Assembly (NCBI GenBank): GCA_022705325.1
Contig: JAKJER010000001.1
Span: forward strand, 340,278 to 404,277
DNA: 64,000 nucleotides
Direction: 5' to 3'
DNA from: Planctomycetota bacterium
GTDB taxonomy: Bacteria; Planctomycetota; Phycisphaerae; SM23-33
Below are positions 24,143 to 32,557 of the stretch, one piece after another. Every line of letters starts with the position of its first letter. Position 1 is the stretch's first letter. The position numbers were made by a program, and so were the translations under genes. The notes beneath the pieces are model-generated. The model ran no database searches and had not been told where the DNA came from. It saw nothing but the letters and a program-made list of their open reading frames with translations.

Positions 24143-25552
24143 TTACTTCCGCATGGACCGGTGCCCGCGGTCGCTTTCGCGCCGGGCGTCGTCGTTGGGA
24201 AGGGGCGTCGGCATGGGCGACCTGGGCTGTCCCAGCGGGCCCGGCGTCACAGTCGTCGCGCGCGGCGCGGGCAGGCGGGCGGGCTGGGGCGTCGTGGCCG
24301 TCCTGGGCGGCGTGGCCGACAGATGCCCGCGGCTCTGCTCGGCCCGTTCGAGCGAGCGACGGACGTCATCGCGGTTCTGGAAGGGTCCGAAGGGCGACGG
24401 CGTGGACGGGCGGACCGTCGGCGGCGGGACGGTACGAACGGTCGGCGGCGGGGTGGTTCGGACCGTCGGCGGCGGCGGGGTATGGCGGGGGTCCACCTTG
24501 TCGCGCAGGCCCGGCAAGGGCAGGGAGAAGGGCTTGCGCGGCCCGCTCGGCACGATCACGCGGCGGTCATCGCGGTCCCGGTCGCGTCGATCGCGGTCCC
24601 AGCCGTCCCGGTCGTTCCAGCCGCGATGGTCGTCGTAGCTGCGCCGGCCGATCAACACGGGCGGCAGGATGGGCTTGGGCTTGGCGTTGTTGTGGGCCCA
24701 GGGTCGCAGCTCGCCGGGGCGGGTGTTCCAGTCGCGGCTGTAGGGGGAGCGAATGATGACCACGGGCTTGTCATCGCGGCGCCAGCGGTGATCGTCGAAC
24801 CGCCAGCCGACGTGCCAGCCGTTTCCGGAGTGGATCCAGCGGCGGCGCCAGTCGAAGCCGTTGTCCAGCCAGGCGCCGACGGTGCGGGCGATGCTGAAGG
24901 TGATCAGCGGGCGGGCCGGCGCGATGGTCTGGCGGACGTACACGACCTGCGGATCGTACGTGGGCACGTAGACGACCTGGGGGCTGGCGGGCAGAACCTG
25001 GATGTACCCGTCCTCGACGAGCACCTGTTGCTGATTGGTGGTCTGGAGGGCTCCGCTGAGCAGGGCCTGGCGGCGGAGGCGCTGGATGGACTCCACCACG
25101 TCGCCCTGCTGGGCCAGGAAAGCCGCCCCGACCGCCTGGGTCCACTCCAGGTTGTCGCTCATCATGGCCAGCACTTCGGGATAGTGCAGCAGGGCCTTGA
25201 CCGACGGTTCCCATGGCAGGAGGGCCAGTTGGCGCTCGTCCATGTTCGGGTAGGCCGCCTGCCAGCGGGCGGCGCGGACGATCTCCGAGTCGTAGGTGGC
25301 CGCGGGCAGGATCTGGGCCAGCAGGGGGTCGGGGTACAGGGCGATCGGCCCCAGCAAGTGGTCGAGCTGCCAGTCTTCCAGCGGGGCGGGGTCCTGCGGG
25401 GCGACTGCCTGGACCGGCGGGGCGGGGGGGTAGATCGTCGTTCGGGCATAGACGCCCGTGGCCTCGAACGGCGAATACGTCTGGCCCTGCAGGATCGGGC
25501 AAAGGCCCAGCACCGCCAGGGCTGCCATCGCGATCGCACGTCGCTTGTTCAT
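24143..25552 (-). CDS. DUF3300 exported protein
   Basis: 469 residues from the second ATG (GAGG at a proper distance); signal peptide NKRRAIAMAALAVLGLCPILQG. Residues ~45-270 match DUF3300: LDHLLGPIALYPDPLLAQIL, AATYDSEIVRAARW, LLHYPEVLAMMSDNLEWTQA, VVYVPTYDPQVVYV. The C-terminal ~190 residues are low-complexity and charged (RDRRDRDRDDRR; TPPPPTVRTTPPPTVRT), probably disordered and able to bind RNA or cell-wall polymers, though that is speculation. It is upstream of the DUF2950 lipoprotein and probably in one operon with it. Confidence 0.9.
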   Translation of the reverse strand: MNKRRAIAMAALAVLGLCPILQGQTYSPFEATGVYARTTIYPPAPPVQAVAPQDPAPLEDWQLDHLLGPIALYPDPLLAQILPAATYDSEIVRAARWQAAYPNMDERQLALLPWEPSVKALLHYPEVLAMMSDNLEWTQAVGAAFLAQQGDVVESIQRLRRQALLSGALQTTNQQQVLVEDGYIQVLPASPQVVYVPTYDPQVVYVRQTIAPARPLITFSIARTVGAWLDNGFDWRRRWIHSGNGWHVGWRFDDHRWRRDDKPVVIIRSPYSRDWNTRPGELRPWAHNNAKPKPILPPVLIGRRSYDDHRGWNDRDGWDRDRRDRDRDDRRVIVPSGPRKPFSLPLPGLRDKVDPRHTPPPPTVRTTPPPTVRTVPPPTVRPSTPSPFGPFQNRDDVRRSLERAEQSRGHLSATPPRTATTPQPARLPAPRATTVTPGPLGQPRSPMPTPLPNDDARRESDRGHRSMRK

Positions 25553-25772
25553 GGTCGTCCTCATGTGTCACCCCTGCACGTTCCCGAAGGAACTCTGCCT
25601 CAAACGCTACCGTCGCCGGGGCTCGGCGTCAAGCGGCGTCCGGGTGAAATCGGGGCCGGCGTCGCGCCGGCCCGCCTATCGGTTGTCAATCTCTTCGGCG
25701 TCCAGTACGCCTTCTGAGCGGATAGTGGCCCGCAACCCGCGCAAGTTACAGGCACGGGCGGGGCGGGGGCCC

Positions 25773-28700
25773 TTACCTGGCGGGCTGGGTGTCCGGGCCG
25801 GGCGCCGCCAGCCGCACCGGTTCGGCCCCTGCCCAGTCGGCCACCTCCGGCTGGTGCACCAGCGCCAGCGAGCACTGCACGGGATAATTGCACACGCAGC
25901 CGACCGCGTAGAGGGGCACGTTGAGAAGGCCGTCCGCCGCGACCAGGCTGTTGCTGCACCCGGAGCGGACGTTGCGGAGGTAGTGCTTCTCGCGGGTCTG
26001 GAGGTCGACCGTGCAGGCCGACCGCTCGCGCAGGAACACCAGGTGCTCGCCGCCGACGGCGTAGTTGCAACCCCCGTTGCGGGCGAAGAGACGCTTCTCG
26101 TCGGCCACCTCGCCCGTGCGGGCGTTCCAGGTGACGCCCGCCTGGTCGATGAATGTCGCCTGGCGCAGGATGAGCGGCTGACCGCCGTAGAAGCCCTTGC
26201 GCTCCCAGACCGGCTGGCCGTCGGCGGCCTGGTAGGCCCGGGCCTTGCCCTGCTTGCCGGTCAGCAGCAGGTCCAGCGGCCGGTCGTAAGCCAGCCAGTC
26301 GTCGTGCCCGCGGATGGCCGTCCACCCGCCCACGTCGTACACGCGGAAGGGGTTCTCGACGGCGGCGCTCCAGTTCACGCTGCCCGTGCGGAGGTCCATA
26401 GCCAGGATCGTGGACTCGGCCGTCTTGGGCGCGTCCTTCGGTGTCTTGATGGTCTCCGACAGTGTCGGCGAGGGCGAGTCGATGGCGAAGACCATCCCCC
26501 GCCCCAGGGCCAGGGCGTTGTTGTTGAAGCGGTGCTTGGCCGTCTTCGTCCACAGCGTCCGTCCGCTCTTGCGGTCCATCGCCACCAGCACGGTCGAGTC
26601 CCACAGGCCCTTTTCGATCATGCGGGGCTTCTTGCGGAAGTCGATGGCCACCACGATCGTGTCGTCCCCCACGCGGATGTCGCTGACGACAGGCTTTCGC
26701 TCGGCGCCGCCGGCGGCTTCGTGGCGGAGGGTGCGAAGGGGCTGGCCCGTGGCGTGGTCCAGCACGGTCACCGTGTCCGCCGACGCGACGTACACGCCGT
26801 CTTCCATCGAAGCGAAGCGGGTGAACGGGTCAACCTTGAGCTTCCAGAGGTGGCGCCCGGTGAAGGCGTCGTAGGCGAAGAGGGTCTTCATGGGCAGCGA
26901 GAAGGCGAAGACCCGCCCGCCGATGACCTGCGGCTTGACGCCGATGCCGTAGTCGTTGTTGGAGAAGAACTCGTTCTCGCCGCCCTGCCCGTACCACAAA
27001 ATGCCCAGCGGGCTGCGGACGAGCTTGTCGCTCGAGTAGAACGTGCGATCGGGACTGGCGCACTCGTGGGTCCAGACGGCCGAGCCTTCCAGCGGCCCGT
27101 CGCGCCGGACGGTCGTCAGCTTGCCGCCCTGCGACCAGCAGAGCGTCCCGCCGTAAGGGCGCAGCACGTTGTGGAGTTTCTTGCGGGCGGGTTCGTCCAG
27201 GACCTCCTTCTCGCAGACGATCAGGCTGGCCAGGTAGGCCGGCAGGTGGAACGTCCCCGGTTCGCCCGCGAAAACCTCGACGCGGTTGCCGTACAGGCCC
27301 GTCGCGACCATCCGTTCGTGCAGGGCGCGCACCTTGGCCGCGTCGGCGTCGAGGGCGATCACCCGCATGTCCGACCGGGCCAGCAGTTCCTCGACCAGCC
27401 GCCCATTCTCAAGTCCCAGCACCAGCGCATAGCCCTCGTTGGTCTTGGCGGCCCGGAGGTATTCCCCGCAACGGCGCGACCAGTCGTCGTCGCGTCCGGC
27501 CGGGGGGGCGGTCTTCAGTTCCCACGTCCGCGGCGGGGCCTTCTCGCCGGCGAAGCAGTAGATCGCGTCGGCCGTCGTAGCGAAGAGCTTGCCGTCGGCC
27601 GCCGCCAGCGACAGCGACGGGGCCTTCAGGTCGTGCTGCCAGACCACCCTGGGCTTGTCGTCCTTGGCGGGCAGGTCCACGCCCACCAGCGAGGAACCAA
27701 CCTGCCCGTACAGGCGGTCGCCGGCCTTGATGACCAGTTCGGGTATGCTCCGGCCCTTGGCCTGCCCAGCCGAGAGCGTCCACAACTCCGGCAAGTCCCA
27801 TTGCTGGGGGCGGGCGTTGATCTGGCCGTAGAGCTTTGTCTCGTACTCCCCGACCTTCGGGCGCTCCAGGTCGTAGGCGTAGAGCGTGCCTCGCTGCGAG
27901 CCGTAGACCACGCCCTTGTCCACGGCGGACCAGGCCGAGATGCCGGGCTGCTTCTTGTACGGGAAGATCGGGCTCTCGAAGAAGGAGAATTTCTTGATGT
28001 CGAGCCTGGCGGGGGCTTCCTTGCCCAACTCAGCCCAGCGGCTGCCCAGTTCGCGCCCGGTGGCCAGGTCGATCGCACCGTCGGGTCCGACAAACGCCAC
28101 CTTGTCCGCGGCCACGACGCGGCAGTGTCCGTGCCGGTAGCCCTGGAGGTAGCGCAGGACCTTGCCCGTCCTGCGGTCCATGACGGCGGGCATGGACCGC
28201 CCGTTGGGCACGATCAGCAGGTTGCCCGCGACGGCCAGGTGTCCCTGGGGCGAGAGGCCCGTGTCGAACAGTTCATTGTGGTCGACGCGGACCTTCTCGA
28301 TGAACTGGGCCTCGCTGTTGCGCCAGAGGAGCTTGCCCGTCTGCGCCTCCACCGCGACCACGTAGACGCCCAGCGTCGGCCAGACGCCCGCGCCGAAATA
28401 GATCGTCCCGTCGGCCAGCACCGGCCCGCCGCGGACGGGCCAATACGAGACAAGCCTGCCGTTGCCCAGATGGCGGCGGTGGGGGCGGCTCTCCGGCGCG
28501 CCGCGGACCTTCCACAGCAGCTTGCCCTCGGCGGCGCTGACGCAGTAGAGATAGCCGTCGTCGCAGCCGAAACAGACCCGCCCGTCCCAGGCGACCGGCG
28601 CCACCCGCACCGGCCCGTCCGCACAGAACGTCCAGACCCGTTCGCCCGTGTCGGTGCGGAAGGCGGTCAGCGTCGAGTCTTTGGCCGAGGCCAGGAGGAG

Positions 28701-28946
28701 CGTCTTGCCGAGGATGACCGGTTCGTGGGCGGCGTCGAAGTGCAGGCGCGACTCGTTGGGCCAGGCCGGGCGGGGCGAGGCAAGCCCGCGGACCCAGCGG
28801 AGGTGGAGTTCAGCCGGCAGGCGCTCCGCGCAGGCCCCGCTTCGCGCGGCGTCGCCGCGCCACGCGGGCCAGTCTGCCCCGCTCGCGGTGGCGGCAAGCC
28901 ACAATACTCCCCACGCGCAGGCCCATCGCCCCAGCCGGGTATTCAT
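25773..28946 (-). CDS. Exported PQQ-like beta-propeller with inserted methyltransferase-like domain
   Basis: 1057 residues. The ATG at 28946 has AGGAG upstream and gives a signal peptide (WACAWGVLWLAATASG). PQQ-type blade repeats occur before and after a break: GERVWTFCADGPVRVAP, EGKLLWKVRGAPESRP, TGRHLWKLKVDP, SGRTLWTKTAKHRF, GQPVWERKGFYG. Between blades, about residues 490-600, lies a Rossmann-like segment with VLGLENGRLVEEL, an acidic strand end (VIALDAD) and KVRALHERM, as in SAM-dependent methyltransferases; motif I lacks a clean GxGxG, so it may not bind SAM. Many paired Cys occur near the C-terminus. Exported, perhaps a redox or scaffold propeller. Function unknown. Confidence 0.85.
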   Translation of the reverse strand: MNTRLGRWACAWGVLWLAATASGADWPAWRGDAARSGACAERLPAELHLRWVRGLASPRPAWPNESRLHFDAAHEPVILGKTLLLASAKDSTLTAFRTDTGERVWTFCADGPVRVAPVAWDGRVCFGCDDGYLYCVSAAEGKLLWKVRGAPESRPHRRHLGNGRLVSYWPVRGGPVLADGTIYFGAGVWPTLGVYVVAVEAQTGKLLWRNSEAQFIEKVRVDHNELFDTGLSPQGHLAVAGNLLIVPNGRSMPAVMDRRTGKVLRYLQGYRHGHCRVVAADKVAFVGPDGAIDLATGRELGSRWAELGKEAPARLDIKKFSFFESPIFPYKKQPGISAWSAVDKGVVYGSQRGTLYAYDLERPKVGEYETKLYGQINARPQQWDLPELWTLSAGQAKGRSIPELVIKAGDRLYGQVGSSLVGVDLPAKDDKPRVVWQHDLKAPSLSLAAADGKLFATTADAIYCFAGEKAPPRTWELKTAPPAGRDDDWSRRCGEYLRAAKTNEGYALVLGLENGRLVEELLARSDMRVIALDADAAKVRALHERMVATGLYGNRVEVFAGEPGTFHLPAYLASLIVCEKEVLDEPARKKLHNVLRPYGGTLCWSQGGKLTTVRRDGPLEGSAVWTHECASPDRTFYSSDKLVRSPLGILWYGQGGENEFFSNNDYGIGVKPQVIGGRVFAFSLPMKTLFAYDAFTGRHLWKLKVDPFTRFASMEDGVYVASADTVTVLDHATGQPLRTLRHEAAGGAERKPVVSDIRVGDDTIVVAIDFRKKPRMIEKGLWDSTVLVAMDRKSGRTLWTKTAKHRFNNNALALGRGMVFAIDSPSPTLSETIKTPKDAPKTAESTILAMDLRTGSVNWSAAVENPFRVYDVGGWTAIRGHDDWLAYDRPLDLLLTGKQGKARAYQAADGQPVWERKGFYGGQPLILRQATFIDQAGVTWNARTGEVADEKRLFARNGGCNYAVGGEHLVFLRERSACTVDLQTREKHYLRNVRSGCSNSLVAADGLLNVPLYAVGCVCNYPVQCSLALVHQPEVADWAGAEPVRLAAPGPDTQPAR

Positions 28947-29013
28947 AGCTTCTCTCCTGGATAACTGCGTCATTCACGTCGAGTATGCGCCATGGCCATG
29001 CGGCGGGCAACGA

Positions 29014-30609
29014 TCACTTCTCGTCGGCTGGGCGTTGACCGTCACTCTCGCCTGCGGCAACCAGCAGCACGTACGTTCGCACGTCCGCCAGTTGCCCCAA
29101 GCCGCGCGCGAGATGGACGGTCACGGTGAACGCCCCGGCCTGCGTGGGCGTGCCGGACAGCACGCCGGTACGGGCATCCAGCAGGACCCCGAGCGGCGGC
29201 TTGACCAAACCTCTGGTGTGCATCTTCACTTCCGGCGTGGCGTGGCTGCCGACATTCCACGTGTATTCGCCCGGCCCGGCTGGCTCAAACCGCACCGAGT
29301 AGGGCCGGCCCACGGTCGCGAGCGGCAGGTGGTCGGGGCCCCGGATCGTCGGCGGGGGCTGGCCCTTGGTGAACGTGAAGGTCGCGACGGCTGACGGGGC
29401 GAAGCCGTCGGCCTCGACGACTGCCTTGACTGTAGTGGTCTGGGCGACAGTGAACGGGGCCGAGTACACCGGCGACTTCTCGGTCGGCTCGCTCCCGTCC
29501 AGGGTGTAGCGGATGCGATCGGCGGGCGAGGCGGCCAGCAGGCGGACTGCAGCCGCGTCGGCGAACACGCGGCGGATGGGCCGGGCCTCGGGCGGGACGG
29601 CCCGTGGCGCGTCGACCAGTTTCCGCTTGAGCCAGGCGAAGGCCTCATCCTTGAGCGTGCTTCTGCCCGATCCGTCAAGTGTGCGGCAGGGCGAGTCCAC
29701 CGGCGGTACGTGCAGGCTAGCCTTGCCGGCGAACCTCGGATCGGTCAGCACGAGAGCGACGCCCTCGTTGCCCACCCGGCGGGCCAGGCGCACCAGCTCG
29801 TGCTCCGCACCGCTGCCGACGTAGGTGAGCACCGCGGGGTCGTCGGCGGAATAGAGGTCCAGGTGCCGGTTGGGCCAGAAGTCAGCCACGATCGCCGTCA
29901 GGCGGGAACTCTGGTCGACCTGCGTCGTGCGGGGGTCGTCCAGCGGCAGGAGCAGGTGCTGGTCGCGCTGGCGGCGGACGTGCCAGTCGGCGGCAGGGTC
30001 GGTCCGCGGGGCGCGGTGGGTGTCGTCGGCGGTGGTGAACGAACCGGAGCCGGCCAGCCATCCTCCTGCCGAGAACCCCCACGCGGCGATCCGGGCGGGG
30101 TCGATGCGGTACCTGCCCGCGTTGGCCCGCAGGAAACGGACGGCGTTCTTAAAGTCCAGCCATACCTGGGGGAAAATGCCGTCAGGGGCAACGTTGAGGA
30201 TGTAGTTGAGGTTGACCGCGACGAAGCCTTCGCGGACGGCCTGCTCCAGCAGCGCATGGGGCGGCCCGCCCGCGCCGCGATACCCGCCGTCCTTGTCGCC
30301 GCCGCCGTACCCGCCGCCATGGACGAAGACGATGCAGGGCCGGCTGCCTTCTGCGCCAGTCGGCACGTGCACGTTCAACGTTACCCAGCGGTCCTGCCAT
30401 GCCCGCTCGGTGCGGCGGTCCGGCAGATAGGGCACGTCGAAGTGGTCCGCAGCGCCGGCGACGGGCCTGTGCTTGAACGTCGGCGGCTGCTCGGGTGGCC
30501 CCGCTGCCCACAGACCCTCTGCCGACAGCAAGAGCAGGGCTGCGACGAGATTCCCGTGCAGCCGCCGCGCGGGCGCCGAGCGGCGGGGCAGCAATGTCAT
30601 CCCAGTCAT
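29014..30609 (-). CDS. Exported alpha/beta-hydrolase (esterase) with chitobiase-C and He_PIG modules
   Basis: 531 residues with a signal peptide (LVAALLLLSAEGLWA). Residues ~45-330 are an alpha/beta-hydrolase of the BD-FAE/carboxylesterase type: oxyanion HGGGYGGGDK, nucleophile elbow GFSAGG, acid/base region near the domain end. A chitobiase/hexosaminidase C-terminal module follows (RIRYTLDGSEPTEKSPVYS). The protein ends with a He_PIG-like immunoglobulin fold (LDARTGVLSGTPTQAGAFTV). The accessory modules suggest polymer or cell-surface binding; the enzyme probably removes acetyl or feruloyl groups from polysaccharide. It is 32 bases downstream of the TIM-barrel isomerase gene on the same strand. 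Confidence 0.9.
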   Translation of the reverse strand: MTGMTLLPRRSAPARRLHGNLVAALLLLSAEGLWAAGPPEQPPTFKHRPVAGAADHFDVPYLPDRRTERAWQDRWVTLNVHVPTGAEGSRPCIVFVHGGGYGGGDKDGGYRGAGGPPHALLEQAVREGFVAVNLNYILNVAPDGIFPQVWLDFKNAVRFLRANAGRYRIDPARIAAWGFSAGGWLAGSGSFTTADDTHRAPRTDPAADWHVRRQRDQHLLLPLDDPRTTQVDQSSRLTAIVADFWPNRHLDLYSADDPAVLTYVGSGAEHELVRLARRVGNEGVALVLTDPRFAGKASLHVPPVDSPCRTLDGSGRSTLKDEAFAWLKRKLVDAPRAVPPEARPIRRVFADAAAVRLLAASPADRIRYTLDGSEPTEKSPVYSAPFTVAQTTTVKAVVEADGFAPSAVATFTFTKGQPPPTIRGPDHLPLATVGRPYSVRFEPAGPGEYTWNVGSHATPEVKMHTRGLVKPPLGVLLDARTGVLSGTPTQAGAFTVTVHLARGLGQLADVRTYVLLVAAGESDGQRPADEK

Positions 30610-30641
30610 TTCACGGCCCTTCGTCGCCGGGGCGGTGCGGA

Positions 30642-31490
30642 CTACCTGGCGAGTTGCTCCCGCAGCCAGCCGATGGAGGCGGCCAGGTTGTCATCGGTGC
30701 CCAGGCACTCGACGCTGAGGAAGCCGTCCCAGTCGGCCTGCTTGAGCAGGCGGACGCACTCGGCGATGTTGGGGGCGTTGACGCCCTGGCCGATGGGCGA
30801 CTCGGAGACGCCGATGCCGGTGTCCTCGCCGCGGAGGCTGGCGGCCAGCGAGGCGCTGACGTCCTTGACGTGCAGATACGCCAGCTTGGGCAGGAACCGC
30901 TTGAGGAAGTCCACCGGGTTGCCGCCCGCGATGAACGTGTTGCCCGTGTCCAGGTTGAACCGCAGCAGCGGCGTGTCCACGAAGTGCAGCATCTCGTGGA
31001 GGATCTCCGGGTCGTTGGTGTACGGCCCGTGCGTCTCGATGTTCACCACGACGTTGTAGTCTTCGGCCCACTCGAGGATCTGGCGGTAGTTCTGCCTGGT
31101 GATGGCCAGGATCTCCGCGTCGCTGTAGCCGGGCGGCTTGGAAGCCCCGTCGGTGGTGTCGACCTGCGGGCAGCCGATGGCGGCGGCGAACTGGATGGCC
31201 TTCTGCACGTACCGCACGCCGAAGGTGGCCCCGCTGGGTCCGGTGATCGGAAAGCCCGCGTCGATCTGCGAGACCTGCAAGCCCAGGCCGTCCAGGTACC
31301 GCCTCAGGCGGATGGGATTGGCGTCCAGGCTCACCGTCGGGGCGTAGCCCAGGCCCTGGATGAAATCCTGCCCGTCTACCACGCCGAACTCGATGTAGTC
31401 CAGGTTGAACTTCTTCGCCGCCTGGCAGGCTGCGTCCAGACCCCCGCTCAGGCACCGCCAGTTGTCGGTGTGCATGCTGATCTTGATCAC
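30642..31490 (-). CDS. Xylose-isomerase-like TIM-barrel sugar isomerase/epimerase
   Basis: 282 residues, cytoplasmic, starting with GTG after GGGAG. The AP-endonuclease-2/xylose-isomerase-like barrel is shown by MHTDNWRC, FNLDYIEFGVVDG, VNIETHGPYTND (metal-ligand Glu), FNLDTGNTFIAG (metal-ligand Asp), YLHVKDVSAS and FLSVECLG near the end. Such enzymes isomerise or epimerise sugars or inositol derivatives with a divalent metal. It is followed closely by the esterase gene and preceded by the deacetylase gene, all reverse, so the three may form one carbohydrate operon. Substrate unknown. Confidence 0.9.
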   Translation of the reverse strand: MIKISMHTDNWRCLSGGLDAACQAAKKFNLDYIEFGVVDGQDFIQGLGYAPTVSLDANPIRLRRYLDGLGLQVSQIDAGFPITGPSGATFGVRYVQKAIQFAAAIGCPQVDTTDGASKPPGYSDAEILAITRQNYRQILEWAEDYNVVVNIETHGPYTNDPEILHEMLHFVDTPLLRFNLDTGNTFIAGGNPVDFLKRFLPKLAYLHVKDVSASLAASLRGEDTGIGVSESPIGQGVNAPNIAECVRLLKQADWDGFLSVECLGTDDNLAASIGWLREQLAR

Positions 31491-31576
31491 GTGGTTCTCC
31501 CGAAATGGTTACACGATCCTACGGCTGAATTGCCCGCGATGTCAACGGCCAGGCTGGACCGCCGGGCGGTCTGCCA

Positions 31577-32365
31577 TTACTTCGCGTCACCCTGGATCGA
31601 CGCGACGTACTGCGAGGGAGTCATGAACGTGCAACCCTTGTCCTTGAGGTAGCGGACGATCTTGACGAAGTTCTCCCACCGCTCGTCCGTCCAACCGTTG
31701 GGGTGGCCCTGAAGAGCAAGATACGGCTTGAGGCGGCCGAAGCGCTCGTAGCCGTCCTTGAACTTCTCGAAATTGGGCACGAAGGTGGGCGACTCGAGGT
31801 TCAGCATGCGTTCCAGGCTGACCTGCCCCCCTTGCGGCTTGGCCGGGCCGAAGAACCAGACGCGAATCTCGGGGATCTCGGCCAGGGCGGCTTCGGTGCT
31901 CTTGTCGGTCGGCCCCCAGTGCGGGCCGAACACATGCAGCGTCAGGCCCAGTTTCTGCTTGGCCAGCCGCTGCACCTTCAACAGGGCCTCCTTCTGCTCG
32001 GCCGGCGGAGTGCCCTTGAACCGGTCGGCCTTGTTCTCGTAGCCGTGGTTCCAGAACTCGATCGAGCCCCGTCTGGCCAGGTCCCTGATCCAGGTGAAAT
32101 AGGCGGCGTGGTCTTCCTCCAACGAGTAGCCCAGGATGCCGAAGGAGGCCTTAATCTTCTCTTGCTCGATGAAGTCGGCCACCCGCTGCCAGCGCGGCGA
32201 GACCGGCGCCTGGCCATGGGCGCCGCTGCGGGTGACGTCGTCGAGCTTGAGGATGATGACCGGCGCGGACGGGGCGGGCGACGCGTCCGCCTGGGCCCCT
32301 CGGGCCGGCAGCACGGACAACATCAGCGTCAGCAGGGCGGTACGTGCGACAAGTCTGGCATACAT
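31577..32365 (-). CDS. Exported polysaccharide deacetylase-like protein
   Basis: 262 residues with signal peptide (ARTALLTLMLSVLPARGAQA). NodB-homology features are IILKLDDVTRSG (Asp pair of motif 1), FWNHGYENK (His of motif 2), HVFGPHWG, and a terminal LQGHPNGW with KDKGCTFMTPSQYV. Members remove N- or O-acetyl groups from chitin, peptidoglycan or capsular sugars with a metal ion. A much longer reading frame runs upstream to 33061, but it is antisense to the LamG gene and its codons look random, so the ATG at 32365 (AAAGG upstream) is chosen. It precedes the isomerase gene by 86 bases on the same strand. Confidence 0.85.
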   Translation of the reverse strand: MYARLVARTALLTLMLSVLPARGAQADASPAPSAPVIILKLDDVTRSGAHGQAPVSPRWQRVADFIEQEKIKASFGILGYSLEEDHAAYFTWIRDLARRGSIEFWNHGYENKADRFKGTPPAEQKEALLKVQRLAKQKLGLTLHVFGPHWGPTDKSTEAALAEIPEIRVWFFGPAKPQGGQVSLERMLNLESPTFVPNFEKFKDGYERFGRLKPYLALQGHPNGWTDERWENFVKIVRYLKDKGCTFMTPSQYVASIQGDAK

Positions 32366-32466
32366 GAAGGCGACCTTTCCTTCCGCGGCACGCGGAGTGA
32401 TCAGTGTACCCGCACCGGCGCGGCGGGGGAAAGCCCCCCGGGGAGAACAATCTAGCTCCATCCCCC

Positions 32467-32495
32467 TTGCGGAAAAACGTAAGGTGCCATAACAT
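32467..32495 (+). promoter_or_regulatory. Possible sigma-70-type promoter of the LamG gene
   Basis: TTGCGG (32467-32472), a 17-base spacer, and TAACAT (32490-32495), located 62 bases before the ATG of the LamG/PEP-CTERM gene. Spacing is ideal but the -10 box is only a moderate match. Confidence 0.4.
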
Positions 32496-32557
32496 ATCAC
32501 TAGTACGGAGATCACCTGTCTGCCCTTCGGTCTGACCCGAAAGACGAGGAGTCGATC

